The notes: generated by a model not told the origin, from the letters alone. A stretch of 64,000 nt of DNA from Bradyrhizobium sp. 195 (GCF_023101665.1 NZ_CP082161.1:806001-870000), one strand, 5' to 3'; counted from the first letter of the stretch, positions 17,757 through 26,894 are shown. Translations and numbers: made by a program.

Positions 17757-19565
17757 CTACGGGGATTTGGCGGCCGTCGCGGCAGCCTCAGCCGCCGTCA
17801 TGCTGGCCCGGGTGCTCGCTTGAGCGGTTTCATGGACCATGAACTGGGCCCTGGCGAGCTCGGCAAAATGGCCGCCTTTGGCCACGAGTTCATCGAAAGT
17901 TCCGGTTTCGATCACGCGCCCATTCTCGAACACCAGGATCCGCGTGGCGTTGCGGATGGTGGAGAGGCGGTGGGCGATCACGAAGGTGGTGCGGCCCATC
18001 ATCACTTCGTCGAGAGCGGCGTTCACCTTGGTCTCGGTGACGGCATCGAGCGCGCTGGTGGCTTCGTCCAGGATCAGGATCGGCGGGTCCTTCAGCAGCG
18101 CGCGGGCGATCGACAGACGCTGCCGCTCGCCGCCGGACAGCATGCGGCCGCGCTCGCCGGCATTGGTCGCGAAGCCGCCGCTGCGCTCGATGAAATCGAG
18201 CGCCTGCGCACGCTCTGCCGCCTTGCGCATCTCGGCCTCGGTCGCGTCCGGCTTGCCGACGCGCAAGTTCTCCTCGATCGAGCGGTTGAACAGCAGCGCC
18301 TCCTGGAACACGACGCCGATGTTCCGCCGCAACGATGTCAGCGTCACGCCGCGCACGTCCATGCCGTCGATCCTGATGAAGCCCGATTGCGGATCGAAGG
18401 CGCGATGCAGCAGCGCGATCGCTGTCGATTTGCCGGCGCCAGTCGGGCCGACCAGCGCAATGGTCTGGCCGGGCAGCGCGGTGAAGGTGAGGTCCTCGAT
18501 CGCCGGCCGCTTGCCGTCATAGGAGAAGGTGACGTCGTTGAACTCGACGAGGCCGGACAGCCTGCCGGCATCGATCGCGTCGGGCCGGTCGTGCACCGCG
18601 GGCACGGCATCGAGCACGCCAAAGAACTCGCGCAGGCGCGGCGCTTCCATGAACACGTTGTTGATGAAGCTCACGACCTGCTCGAGCTTCTGGATCAGCA
18701 GCGTCGCAAAACTCACGAACATCACGATCTCGCCGACTGTGGTGAGCCCCTGGTCGTGCAGCGCGATACCGAGCGTGAAGATCGCGAGCACCGTGATGGT
18801 GGTGGAGGCGCGCGTGATGACGGTGACGAGCGCCCACCACGACAGCACCGGCATCTGCGCTTCGAGCAATTGATCGGCGATGGAGCGCAGCCCCTTTACC
18901 TCGGATTCGACGCGGACAAAGCTCTGCACCAGCGCGACATTGCCGAGTGCATCGGAGGCGCGGGCGGACAGCTCGCTGTAGTGCTCCTCGACCGCCATCT
19001 GCATGCCGAAGGTCCTGCGCACCACGAAGGTGGTCAGCGCGGTGAAGACGATGCAGAGCACGAACAGGAGGATCGCGAGCCGCCAGTTCAGGTAGAGCGA
19101 CAGCGGCAGCAGCACCACGACCGAGAGGATCGCCGCAAAATGCTCGCGGAAGAAGCCGAGCCACAGCCGCCACAGGGCGTCCGTGCCGTTGAGCATCACC
19201 TTCATCAGCCGACCCGAATGGGTGCCGGAGTGGAAGGTCAGCGGCAGTTGCAGGATGTGCTCGAAATAGTCGGTCAGTACCGCCTGGCGCTGGCGGTGCG
19301 AGAGCCGGTCGGCCTGCAAAGCCACGAGCGCGCTGCACAGGATGGTAAAGAGTCCGAATGCGACCCAGGCCGCCAGGAACGGCCAGGCCGAGTTCGAACC
19401 GGCCACCGTCTTGCCGGAGAGCACGTCGACGATCCGGCCGAACAGCACCGGCTCGGCAAATTGCGAGCCCGCCAGCAGGAGGTTGACGACCGCGAGCAGC
19501 CAGCCCAGCCGCGCCTCCTTGCCGAGCAGCTCGAGAACGCGGGTGTAGAGGCGGAGGATGGACAT
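17757..19565 (-). CDS. ndvA: Cyclic beta-1,2-glucan ABC exporter, fused permease/ATPase
   Basis: 602 residues. Residues 1-300 hold six transmembrane helices and residues 335-570 the ATPase: Walker [10 protein letters not shown] at 373-381, signature LSGGERQRL, Walker [12 protein letters not shown] and switch His in VIAHRLST. The N-terminus [20 protein letters not shown] and the overall sequence match NdvA/ChvA, which moves cyclic glucan from cytoplasm to periplasm in rhizobia and agrobacteria and is needed for osmoadaptation and root interaction. Rhizobial NdvA is about 588 residues. In Bradyrhizobium the glucans are beta-1,3/1,6, so the exact substrate is uncertain. No ndvB-type synthase is in the window. 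Confidence 0.85.
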   Translation of the reverse strand: MSILRLYTRVLELLGKEARLGWLLAVVNLLLAGSQFAEPVLFGRIVDVLSGKTVAGSNSAWPFLAAWVAFGLFTILCSALVALQADRLSHRQRQAVLTDYFEHILQLPLTFHSGTHSGRLMKVMLNGTDALWRLWLGFFREHFAAILSVVVLLPLSLYLNWRLAILLFVLCIVFTALTTFVVRRTFGMQMAVEEHYSELSARASDALGNVALVQSFVRVESEVKGLRSIADQLLEAQMPVLSWWALVTVITRASTTITVLAIFTLGIALHDQGLTTVGEIVMFVSFATLLIQKLEQVVSFINNVFMEAPRLREFFGVLDAVPAVHDRPDAIDAGRLSGLVEFNDVTFSYDGKRPAIEDLTFTALPGQTIALVGPTGAGKSTAIALLHRAFDPQSGFIRIDGMDVRGVTLTSLRRNIGVVFQEALLFNRSIEENLRVGKPDATEAEMRKAAERAQALDFIERSGGFATNAGERGRMLSGGERQRLSIARALLKDPPILILDEATSALDAVTETKVNAALDEVMMGRTTFVIAHRLSTIRNATRILVFENGRVIETGTFDELVAKGGHFAELARAQFMVHETAQASTRASMTAAEAAATAAKSP

Positions 19566-19649
19566 GCGGGGACGAACTCGATCGGACGACGGAGTCCATA
19601 TTCTAAGCAGGGATCGCCCGCGAGATATAGCGGAAGCTGTCAGTTTTGC

Positions 19650-20699
19650 TCAATTGATCAGCCGCCCCGCGACCGGCGGCAGGAACCGGTCGTCGAAGAT
19701 ATCGCTCGCGCTAGGCCGTTTCCGGAATTTGAAGTCCTGCGCGATCTGGTCGATCGAGCGCTCCAGGCGCGGCGGTTCGATGCCGCCGAGACCGTTGCGC
19801 TTGACCTCGTCGGTCAGGATGTTGTCGGCGAGGACGGTGCGCAGGCGCTCCAGCTCCAGGTCGCGCTCGCCGTCGTCGATGCGGCTCGCGGCCTCGTCCG
19901 CCGCACGCGCCGGCTCCTTGACGGTCGCAGCGATGCCGGCGATCAAGGCGCGGACGAAGCCCTTCACAGCGTCCGGCTTTGCTGCGGCGAAGGCGGGATT
20001 GACCACCACGGCGAAGCCATAGGCTTCGCAGCCATAGTCGGCATAACGCAGCACGACCAGATCGGCTCCGGGCACGCCGCGGTCGCGCAGGTTCACCGCG
20101 GAGAGATAGTGGAAGCCCGCGACGGCATCGACCTGTCCTGCGGACAGGATCGGCTCGCGCACCGCGGCGCCAATCTTGTGGAATTTGACGCGCGATGCCT
20201 TGATGTTGTTCTGCTGCGCCAGCGCCGGCCACAGCCGCATCGACAGGTCGCCGTCGGCAACGCCGACGGTCTTGCCGTCGAGATCGGGCAGCACATGGAT
20301 GCCTCGGCTCCTGCGCGCGACGATCGCGTAGGGGGCGCGGTTGAACAGCACGAACACGGCTTTGACCGGCGCCGCATCTTCCTTGTCGCGAAAGCGGATC
20401 AGCTCGTTGATGTCGACGAGCGCAAGCTCGCTGTCGCCCTTGGCGACGCGTGCGAGCGCCTCGGGCGATCCGGTTGCGATGCTGAAGGACACGTTGAGAC
20501 GCTCGGCGCCGAAGCTGCCGTCCTTCGCCGCAAGGAAGAACGGCGCCATGCTCGCGTCCAACGGGCGGTCGAAGCTGAAGTGGATCGCAAGCGAGGGCGC
20601 AGCGGTCTCGGCCGCGCTGACATCGCGAGCGATCAGTGTCGCAAGCGGGATCGAGAGGGCCAGCAGGCAACGAAGCGCGATCGACTTGAAGTCCGACAT
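19650..20699 (-). CDS. Periplasmic solute-binding protein, NMT1/SsuA-like, without transporter genes
   Basis: 349 residues. Residues 1-29 form a signal peptide ending in SAAE. The mature part shows the two-lobe layout of the NitT/TauT group: IHFSFDRPLDASMAPFFLA at the start, then VAKGDSELALVDINELI, VLPDLDGKTVGVADGD and AGQVDAVAGFHY. Relatives bind nitrate, sulfonates, aromatic acids or thiamine precursors; the ligand here is unknown. I chose the ATG at 20699 because it gives a proper signal peptide. No permease or ATPase is next to it, so it either uses a distant transporter or acts as a sensor. Confidence 0.78.
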   Translation of the reverse strand: MSDFKSIALRCLLALSIPLATLIARDVSAAETAAPSLAIHFSFDRPLDASMAPFFLAAKDGSFGAERLNVSFSIATGSPEALARVAKGDSELALVDINELIRFRDKEDAAPVKAVFVLFNRAPYAIVARRSRGIHVLPDLDGKTVGVADGDLSMRLWPALAQQNNIKASRVKFHKIGAAVREPILSAGQVDAVAGFHYLSAVNLRDRGVPGADLVVLRYADYGCEAYGFAVVVNPAFAAAKPDAVKGFVRALIAGIAATVKEPARAADEAASRIDDGERDLELERLRTVLADNILTDEVKRNGLGGIEPPRLERSIDQIAQDFKFRKRPSASDIFDDRFLPPVAGRLIN

Positions 20700-20928
20700 C
20701 AGTTGCGTCGGTCCCGCATTGTTATGGTTTCGTGACGCTCGCAGCGCCGGCCGGCAGCCAGTCTGTCCGCGCCAACATGAACGGAGGATGAGCGGCGTTG
20801 CGGCATCGTTACGCAACCCCGTTCAGCTTGTGTTGGGGTTGGGGAACCCAACTTAGGTCATGCGGGTTTGAGAGGCATGAGCCTGTCCGCAGGCGTCGCA
20901 TTCCAGGTCCCAAAGGAGGGCCCAAGAC

Positions 20929-21297
20929 ATGTTCGAGCGATTCTCCAAGTTTGCGGGCCGAAAGGCCGTTCTTGCCACCGCCGCGGTGCTGGCGCTGACC
21001 AGTATTGCCCCGACCGCTTCCTATGCGGGCGGCCGCCATTGGCATGGCGGTGGAGGCGGCGCGGCTGCCGCTGCGGCTTTCGCGGCCATCGGCACCGGTC
21101 TCGCCATCGCCGCGACTCGTGACTCCTACGCTTATGACTACGGTCCGGGCTACGGCTATTACGGCGGTCCGGCCTATTACAGCGCTCCTGCCTACGGTCC
21201 CTATTATGGTCCGGGGCCGAACTTCCAATATCAGCGCTATGGCGGCACTGCTCCGTCCGAGTTCTGCGGCCAGGGTTACTACCAGAACTGCTACTAG
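20929..21297 (+). CDS. Secreted Gly/Tyr-rich small protein
   Basis: 122 residues with a signal peptide (cleavage near ASYA-GG, residue 33). The mature part starts with His/Gly-rich GGRHWHGGGGG, has an Ala-rich hydrophobic stretch (AAAAAAFAAIGTGLAIAA) and then a Tyr/Gly/Pro-rich region (YGPGYGYYGGPAYY) before a Cys-containing end (SEFCGQGYYQNCY). The two cysteines could form a disulfide. AAAGGAGG precedes the ATG. This composition is common in rhizobial envelope proteins, but I know of no defined role. A strong terminator follows. Confidence 0.8.
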   Translation: MFERFSKFAGRKAVLATAAVLALTSIAPTASYAGGRHWHGGGGGAAAAAAFAAIGTGLAIAATRDSYAYDYGPGYGYYGGPAYYSAPAYGPYYGPGPNFQYQRYGGTAPSEFCGQGYYQNCY

Positions 21298-21323
21298 CCT
21301 TGGCAGCACAGGTTGACCAGGAC

Positions 21324-21357
21324 AGGCCGTCGCGGTTGCTGCGACGGCCTGTTTTCT
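21324..21357 (+). terminator. Rho-independent terminator
   Basis: A perfect 10-bp stem (AGGCCGTCGC with GCGACGGCCT), a 7-base loop, then GTTTTCTGCTTTTA. It ends the transcript of the Gly/Tyr-rich protein gene 27 bases after its stop. Confidence 0.9.
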
Positions 21358-21414
21358 GCTTTTATTGTCGCGCGTTAACGCGCTCGACATTGCTTTAGAG
21401 TAGTTTTGAGTACC

Positions 21415-21819
21415 ATGAGTGATTCGCTTGAGCGGCTATATCTGGCTGTGCTCGCGGCCAGGGATCTTGATCCGGCAACATCGCGTACGGCCCGGCTGTT
21501 TCAGCGCGGGCCTTCCAAAATGGCGAAGAAGCTGGCCGAAGAGGCCATCGAAGTCGTGATCGATGCGGTCAACGGCGACAGCGAGGCCGTGATCCGGGAA
21601 AGCGCGGACCTGCTGTACAATCTCACCGTGCTCTGGGCCTCTGCCGGCGTGCGTCCCGAGGACGTATGGCGCGAGATGACGCGGCGTGAAGACATGCTCG
21701 GCATCGCCGAGAAGCTGCCGAAATCCTCGATGAAGCTGCCCAAAGTCGCGTCACCGCGCGTGGCCGCCAGGCGGCCAATTGTCGCGCTCGAGGGCCGCAC
21801 AGCGCGCAAGCGCCACTAA
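21415..21819 (+). CDS. HisE-like phosphoribosyl-ATP diphosphatase with basic C-terminal tail
   Basis: 134 residues. Residues 1-100 match the HisE/MazG-like alpha-helical pyrophosphatase fold: SRTARLFQRGPSKMAKKLAEEAIE, then ESADLLYNLTVLWASAGV with the metal-binding E..E and E..D residues. HisE performs the second step of histidine synthesis. This gene is not beside other his genes, and it has about 35 extra basic residues at the end (LPKVASPRVAARRPIVALEG...). It may be a HisE paralogue with another nucleotide substrate. The ATG at 21415 was preferred to a TTG three codons upstream. Its TAA stop is part of a palindromic repeat. Confidence 0.75.
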   Translation: MSDSLERLYLAVLAARDLDPATSRTARLFQRGPSKMAKKLAEEAIEVVIDAVNGDSEAVIRESADLLYNLTVLWASAGVRPEDVWREMTRREDMLGIAEKLPKSSMKLPKVASPRVAARRPIVALEGRTARKRH

Positions 21820-21920
21820 AGCGCGATGAGACCAGGATGAACGGTCATCGCGCTTTAGCCTCTTGTTTGAGCATGATCTTTTCGGGAAACCGCCGCACAC
21901 TTTTCCGGATCATGCTCGAA
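21817..21920. repeat. Double palindromic repeat (family I, copy 1)
   Basis: First hairpin: TAAAGCGCGATGA (21817-21829) pairs with TCATCGCGCTTTA (21845-21857). Second hairpin: GAGCATGATC pairs with GATCATGCTC near 21870-21917, with a core like the copy at 50280-50331 in reverse orientation. The first three bases are the stop codon of the HisE-like gene. Confidence 0.85.
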
Positions 21921-21984
21921 ACGTCATAATTCGCCTCAATCTCGGCATGGACAAATCCGTCCCATGGTGCTTCATCGCGGCGCC

Positions 21985-22566
21985 ATGCTGAAACGTATTT
22001 ACGATTGGTGCATCGACGCCGCCCACAAGCCCTACGCGCTCTGGATCATGGGCGTCGTGTCTTTCGCCGAAAGCTCGTTCTTTCCGGTCCCGCCGGATGT
22101 GATGCTGATCCCCATGTCGCTGGCGCGCCCGCAGCGCGCCTGGGTCTATGCGATGGTCTGTACCGTCACCTCGGTGCTCGGCGGCGTCGTCGGCTACGCC
22201 ATCGGTGCGCTACTGTTCGACTCGGTCGGCCAATGGCTGATCCAGGTCTATGGCCTCGGCGGCAAGGTCGAGGCCTTCCGCGCCTCCTACGCGGAATGGG
22301 GCGCCGTGATCATCCTGCTCAAGGGGCTGACGCCGATCCCCTACAAGCTCGTCACCATTACCTCGGGCTTCGCCGGCTACAACATCGTCCTGTTCGTCCT
22401 GTGCTCGATCGTCGCGCGCGGTGGACGCTTTTTCATCGTCGCGATCCTGCTCAACCGCTATGGCGACTGGATCCGGGTCAAGATCGAGAAGCATCTCGGA
22501 CTCGTGGTGGCGGTCGGCGCTGCCCTGCTGGTGCTCGGCTTCGTGGTGGCGGTCAAGCTGATCTAG
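21985..22566 (+). CDS. YqaA/DedA-family inner membrane protein
   Basis: 193 residues with five or six hydrophobic segments. The signature SFAESSFFPVPPDVMLIPMSL near the start, and LKGLTPIPYKLVTITSGFAGY later, are those of the YqaA branch of the DedA/SNARE-associated family. DedA proteins help move lipid carriers such as undecaprenyl phosphate across the membrane; this branch is less studied. I chose the second ATG (21985) because relatives start at LKRIYDW; an ATG seven codons earlier is possible. Neither has a clear ribosome site. The next gene follows after 47 bases. Confidence 0.85.
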   Translation: MLKRIYDWCIDAAHKPYALWIMGVVSFAESSFFPVPPDVMLIPMSLARPQRAWVYAMVCTVTSVLGGVVGYAIGALLFDSVGQWLIQVYGLGGKVEAFRASYAEWGAVIILLKGLTPIPYKLVTITSGFAGYNIVLFVLCSIVARGGRFFIVAILLNRYGDWIRVKIEKHLGLVVAVGAALLVLGFVVAVKLI

Positions 22567-22613
22567 ATCCACGGCGCTTTGCCGCAGGGCCGGCTTCGGC
22601 TACGGTTGCCGTC

Positions 22614-23132
22614 ATGATGGTTCGAACCGGCAATCCCGCCGTGCGGCTCGGGACGCTGATGTCTGCAGTGCTGCTCCTGCTCGGTGCTTGCGGGACCGGG
22701 TGGGCGCAATCGGCGCCGCCGTCGCTTGGCTTGCAGGAGCAAGGGCCGCAGGCTGCGCCGCCGCCCTCGACGCCCGCACCTGCAGAGAATCCCGGGCTGT
22801 TCAACGAAATGGGCAAGCTGTTCGACAAGCTGCCCTCGATCCTGCCGCCGATCAAAAGCCCCAGTGAAACCATGAACGATCTATCGCGGCTGGCCAAGCC
22901 CTCGACCATGGTGTCGGGTCGCGTGGCCTGTCCAGCCTCGTCGAACGGTGCGCCCGACTGCAAGCAGGCGGCCGACCAGCTCTGCCAGAGCAAGGGCTAC
23001 AAGGACGGCAAGAGCCTGAATGCCGACTCCGCGGAAAAATGCTCGGCCAAGGTCCTGATTCCCGGCAGGGCTCGCAAGCCGGACGATTGCCGCACCGATA
23101 CTTTCGTGACCAGCGCGCTGTGCCAGAACTGA
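22614..23132 (+). CDS. Secreted Pro-rich protein with paired cysteines
   Basis: 172 residues. A hydrophobic N-terminus (MSAVLLLLGACGTGWAQS) is either a lipoprotein signal with lipobox LGAC or a normal signal cut after AQS. A Pro/Ala linker (PPPSTPAPAENP) follows. The C-terminal 70 residues hold six cysteines: ACPASS, DCKQAADQLCQSKGY, KCSAK, DDCRTDT and ALCQN, which suggests a small disulfide-bonded domain. The start may be the ATG at 22614 or the next codon but one at 22617. It may be cotranscribed with the YqaA gene upstream and precedes aspA. Function unknown. Confidence 0.72.
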   Translation: MMVRTGNPAVRLGTLMSAVLLLLGACGTGWAQSAPPSLGLQEQGPQAAPPPSTPAPAENPGLFNEMGKLFDKLPSILPPIKSPSETMNDLSRLAKPSTMVSGRVACPASSNGAPDCKQAADQLCQSKGYKDGKSLNADSAEKCSAKVLIPGRARKPDDCRTDTFVTSALCQN

Positions 23133-23168
23133 CGTGAAGGCCTCGCGCGCATGCAGCAAGGAGCGCCC

Positions 23169-24569
23169 ATGAGCCGTACGGAGCAGGACTTCCTCGGACA
23201 GCGTGAGATCGCCGACGACATCTATTACGGCGTCCAGACCATCCGGGGTAAGGAGAACTTCCACATCACCGGCATTCCGATGAACCAGGAGCCTTACTTC
23301 GTGAAGGCGCTCGGTTACGTCAAGAAGGCTGCCGCCATGGCCAATCGCGATCTCGGCGCGCTCGACGCCAAGGTCGCGGACGCGATCATCCTCGGCTGCG
23401 ACCGCGTCATCGCCGGCGACATGATGGACCAGTTCGTCACCGACTTCATCCAGGGCGGCGCCGGCACCTCCACCAACATGAACGCCAACGAGGTGATCGC
23501 GAACCTCGCGCTGGAATCGCTCGGCTTCGGCAAGGGCGACTATCAGCACGTCAGTCCCAACGACCACGTCAATTACGGCCAGTCGACCAACGACACCTAT
23601 CCGACCGCCTTTCGGCTCGCGCTGATCCTGCGGCTCGAGAGCTACATGACCGCGCTGCGCCAGCTCCAGGAAGCTTTCTTCGCCAAGGGTCGCGAGTTCG
23701 ACCGCGTCCTGAAGATGGGGCGCACGCATCTCCAGGATGCGGTGCCGATGTCGCTCGGGGCCGAATTCCGGGGATGGGGCACCACGATCGGCGAGGAGGT
23801 CGACCGCATCTCCGAAGCCCGGGCGCTGCTGCGCGAGATCAATCTCGGCGCCACCGCGATCGGCACGTCCGTCACGGCGGCGGTCGGTTATCCCAAGCTC
23901 GCGGTTCGGCATCTGAGCGCGCTCACCGGCGTCGACTTCATCCTCGCGGGCGATCTCGTCGAGGCGACCTCGGACACCGGCGCCTATGTGCAGCTCTCGG
24001 GCGTCCTCAAGCGCACGGCGAGCAAGCTGACGAAAATCTGCAACGACATTCGCCTGCTCGCGTCCGGTCCGCGCGCCGGCTTCAACGAGATCAACCTGCC
24101 GCAGCTTCAGCCGGGATCCTCGATCATGCCCGGCAAGGTCAACCCCGTTATCCCCGAGGTCGTCAACCAGACCAGCTTCCTCGTCATCGGGCTCGACACC
24201 ACGGTGACGCTCGCGGCCTCGGCGGGCCAGCTCCAGCTCAACGTGATGGAGCCGGTGATCTCGTTCGCGCTGTTCTTCTCGATCCGCACCATGGAGCGCG
24301 CGGTCAACAGCCTGCGCGAGAATTGCGTCGTCGGCATCACCGCCAACGAGGAGCACACCCGTAACATGGTGCTGAATTCCCTCGGTATCGTCACGGTGCT
24401 GAAGCCGCTGCTCGGCTACAAGCAATGCGCCGAGATCGCGCGCGAGGGCTACAAGAGCGGCAAGTCGCTACATCAGATCGTCGTGGTCGAGCGCAAGCTG
24501 CTGACGCAGGAGAAGTGGGACGAGATGTTCTCGTTCGAGCGGCTGATCAATCCGGATCTGATTGCGTAG
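23169..24569 (+). CDS. aspA: Aspartate ammonia-lyase
   Basis: 466 residues, usual aspartase length. Converts aspartate to fumarate and ammonia in the cytoplasm. The superfamily signature GSSIMPGKVNP is at residues 316-326, and the aspartase-type GQSTNDTYPTAF and GRTHLQDAVPMSLG segments are present. AAGGAG lies just before the ATG at 23169, so I preferred it to an ATG six codons upstream. Fumarase C shares the fold, but the start (RTEQDFLGQREIADDIYYGVQT) is aspartase-like. It stands 36 bases after the Cys-rich protein gene and is followed by a repeat. Confidence 0.92.
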   Translation: MSRTEQDFLGQREIADDIYYGVQTIRGKENFHITGIPMNQEPYFVKALGYVKKAAAMANRDLGALDAKVADAIILGCDRVIAGDMMDQFVTDFIQGGAGTSTNMNANEVIANLALESLGFGKGDYQHVSPNDHVNYGQSTNDTYPTAFRLALILRLESYMTALRQLQEAFFAKGREFDRVLKMGRTHLQDAVPMSLGAEFRGWGTTIGEEVDRISEARALLREINLGATAIGTSVTAAVGYPKLAVRHLSALTGVDFILAGDLVEATSDTGAYVQLSGVLKRTASKLTKICNDIRLLASGPRAGFNEINLPQLQPGSSIMPGKVNPVIPEVVNQTSFLVIGLDTTVTLAASAGQLQLNVMEPVISFALFFSIRTMERAVNSLRENCVVGITANEEHTRNMVLNSLGIVTVLKPLLGYKQCAEIAREGYKSGKSLHQIVVVERKLLTQEKWDEMFSFERLINPDLIA

Positions 24570-24595
24570 GCCGTGGTCATCCGCGGCTCTCGCCT

Positions 24596-24741
24596 CGTCA
24601 TTGCGAGGAGCTGGCGACAGAATTGCGTAGCAATTTTGCGCTGATGCGACCAAGCAATTCTGTCTCCACGGAAAGAGACTGGATTGCTTCGCTTCCGCCT
24701 TCGCTCTTCAAGCTTCGGCGGACAGGTCGCTCGCAATGACG
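24596..24741. repeat. Palindromic intergenic repeat (family G)
   Basis: The ends CGTCATTGCGAG and CTCGCAATGACG are exact complements enclosing about 120 bases. Inside, CAGAATTGCGTAGCAATT and CAAGCAATTCTG make further pairings. Only one copy is in the window. The rest of the 332-base gap to the next gene holds no supportable gene. Confidence 0.85.
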
Positions 24742-24901
24742 GAGAGGACAGATAGGCCGTATGCGGTCGGAATTCCGCAGATTGGAATGGCGGTATCGGC
24801 ATCCGCCACAACGTCAATACGCAATACTTGACAGTGGAAAGATTGCCTTGTTGGTATGGTGCCAACCTTCCATTGACCGGCCAACAGAGGATCGTTTCGC
24901 T

Positions 24902-25870
24902 ATGTCCATGCCTGCCTTGTTCAAGGGACGCCTGTCGATCCCCGTGATCGGCTCGCCGCTCTTCATCATCTCGGTGCCCGATCTCGTGATCGCGCAGTGC
25001 AAGGCGGGGGTGGTCGGCTCGTTTCCGTCGCTGAACGCCCGGCCGCCGGAGCTGCTCGACGAATGGCTGGCGCGCATCACCGAAGAGCTCGCGGCCTATG
25101 ACCGGGCCCATCCCGACCGGCCCTCGGCGCCGTTCGCGGTCAACCAGATCGTGCATAAGTCGAACAACCGGCTCGACCACGACATGCAGCTCTGCGCCAA
25201 GTACAAGGTGCCAATGATCATCTCCTCGCTCGGCGCCCGCGAGGAGCTGAACCAGGCCGTGCACGGCTGGGGCGGCATCGTCTTCCACGACGTGATCAAC
25301 CAGAAGTTCGCGCGCAAGGCGATCGAGAAGGGCGCCGACGGCCTGATCCTGGTCGCGGCCGGCGCCGGTGGTCATGCCGGCACCATTTCGCCGCTGGCCT
25401 TCGTCGCCGAGACCCGCAAGTGGTTCGATGGTCCGATCGCGTTGTCGGGGGCGATCGGCAACGGCAAGGCGATCCGCGCCGCGCGCGTTCTCGGCGCCGA
25501 CTTCGCCTATATCGGCTCGGCCTTCATCGCGACCAAGGAAGCCAATGCGGTCGAAAAGTACAAGGAGATGATTGCCGGCTCGACCGCCGACGACATCGTC
25601 TATTCCAACCTCTTCACCGGCGTGCACGGCAACTACCTGAAACCTTCGATCCTCGCTGCCGGCATGGATCCCGAGGATTTGCCCACCTCCGACCCTTCCA
25701 AGATGAACTTCGGCACCGACGCCTCCGGCGAGCGCGCCAAACCGAAGGCCTGGAAGGAGATCTGGGGCTCGGGCCAGGGCATCGGCAGCATCGAGGGCGT
25801 CGTGCCCGCCGCCGAACTGATCGCGCGCTTCAAGAAGGAGTACGACGAAGCGATCGATCCGCCGTTGTGA
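24902..25870 (+). CDS. Nitronate monooxygenase, FMN-dependent
   Basis: 322 residues. Class I nitronate monooxygenases (formerly 2-nitropropane dioxygenases) oxidise alkyl nitronates, such as the legume toxin propionate 3-nitronate, using FMN and oxygen. The TIM-barrel signatures are GSPLFIISVPDLVIAQCKAG near residue 17, VVGSFPSLNARP, and the FMN-phosphate/catalytic loop AAGAGGHAG at 152-160 with H158 as the expected catalytic His. GAIGNGKAIRAARVLGADFAYIGS follows. I chose the ATG at 24902 over one 47 codons upstream. A second paralogue lies at 28820. The thioesterase gene follows downstream, after a repeat. Confidence 0.88.
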   Translation: MSMPALFKGRLSIPVIGSPLFIISVPDLVIAQCKAGVVGSFPSLNARPPELLDEWLARITEELAAYDRAHPDRPSAPFAVNQIVHKSNNRLDHDMQLCAKYKVPMIISSLGAREELNQAVHGWGGIVFHDVINQKFARKAIEKGADGLILVAAGAGGHAGTISPLAFVAETRKWFDGPIALSGAIGNGKAIRAARVLGADFAYIGSAFIATKEANAVEKYKEMIAGSTADDIVYSNLFTGVHGNYLKPSILAAGMDPEDLPTSDPSKMNFGTDASGERAKPKAWKEIWGSGQGIGSIEGVVPAAELIARFKKEYDEAIDPPL

Positions 25871-25879
25871 TCGCTCTCG

Positions 25880-25993
25880 TGTCCCGGACGCGCTGCAGCG
25901 CGCAACGCTGCAGCGCAGAGCCGGGACCCATCGAAGCAACGTATGGACCCCGGATCAGCAGCGCACCGCTACGCGCTGCGCAGCGTCCGGGGA
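25880..25993. repeat. Palindromic intergenic repeat (family E, copy 2)
   Basis: Begins GTGTCCCGGACGCGCTGCAG and ends CTGCGCAGCGTCCGGGGAAC, with GGGACCCAT and ATGGACCCC inside, the same plan as 2126-2280. It follows the nitronate monooxygenase stop and precedes the thioesterase gene. Confidence 0.8.
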
Positions 25994-26018
25994 ACGTGAA
26001 CTGAGGCCGATTGAAACG

Positions 26019-26792
26019 ATGACCGCCATCTACCGCGTCGAGGGCAACAGCGTCGTCACCAGCCCGGATGCCGCCGGTCCCTGGGACCCGCGCATGCAGC
26101 ACGGCTCGGCGCCGGCCTCGCTGGTGACATGGGCGGCGGAACGCATCCCGACGCCGGTTGCGATGGACATCGCGCGCGTCACCATCGATCTGATGCGTCC
26201 GGTGCCGGTCGGGCCGCTCACGATCGCGACCGAAATTTTGCGTGAGGGCCGCAAGATCCAGCTCTGCGAGATCAAGCTGCTCGCCGACGGCGTGCAGGTG
26301 GTCGGCGCCACCGTGCTCAAGATCAGGCGCCAGGCGCTGACGCTGCCCGACGACGTCGAGCAGCCGCCGGTCACGTTGCCCTCGCCTGAGGATTCGCTGG
26401 TCGAGGACAGTATCGCCGTCACCAGCCCGTTCGTGCGATTGGTCTCGATGCGCGCCGCGCGCGGCCGCTTCGGCCAGGCCGGCGCCGGCGCGATCTGGTT
26501 TCGCGTTGATCATCCGTTGATCGAAGGCGAGGCCATCTCGCAGGCGATGCGCGCCGTGGTCGCCGCCGACTTCTCCAACGGCACCGCCTCGATGCTCGAT
26601 TTCCGCGCCTGGACGTTCATCAACGCAGACCTCACCGTGAGCTTCGCACGTCAGCCGGTCGGAGAGTGGATTTTGCTCGACGGCGAATCCTGGATCGGTT
26701 CAGACGGCGCAGGACTGGCGATGTCCCGGCTGGCCGACCGGCAGGGCTATTTCGGCCGAGCGGTGCAGAGCCTGGTGATCGAGAAGCGGTGA
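26019..26792 (+). CDS. Acyl-CoA thioesterase-like double-hotdog protein
   Basis: 257 residues. Two hotdog-like halves are visible: the first has ASLVTWAAERIPTPVAMDIARVT followed by RPVPVGPLTIATEILREGRKIQL, a pattern seen in TesB-like thioesterases. The second has SNGTASMLDFRAWTFINADLTV and GEWILLDGESWIG, where the catalytic Asp/Thr/Gln of TesB would lie. It probably hydrolyses an acyl-CoA in the cytoplasm; the substrate is unknown. Placement between a nitronate monooxygenase and an acyl-CoA ligase suggests a shared catabolic route, which is inference. The ATG is preceded by a weak GAGG. Confidence 0.8.
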   Translation: MTAIYRVEGNSVVTSPDAAGPWDPRMQHGSAPASLVTWAAERIPTPVAMDIARVTIDLMRPVPVGPLTIATEILREGRKIQLCEIKLLADGVQVVGATVLKIRRQALTLPDDVEQPPVTLPSPEDSLVEDSIAVTSPFVRLVSMRAARGRFGQAGAGAIWFRVDHPLIEGEAISQAMRAVVAADFSNGTASMLDFRAWTFINADLTVSFARQPVGEWILLDGESWIGSDGAGLAMSRLADRQGYFGRAVQSLVIEKR

Positions 26793-26894
26793 GCATGACG
26801 GTAAGCGCCGGATCGCTCTTTGGCCGATTGAACGGCAGGCTTCCGCCGCCGCGGAAGGGATGCTCGGTCGTGTTCGAAGAGGCATCCTGCCAGT

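Noticed and set aside
17757..19565. ndvA gene considered as the exporter of the giant adhesin
   Set aside because: Its sequence follows the glucan exporter family, it has no membrane fusion partner nearby, and it lies 35 kb away.
17754..20735. A 993-codon plus-strand open frame opposite ndvA and the binding-protein gene
   Set aside because: It is antisense to two well-supported genes, and its product is rich in Arg, His, Asp and Gln with no domain. Long antisense frames are common in GC-rich DNA.
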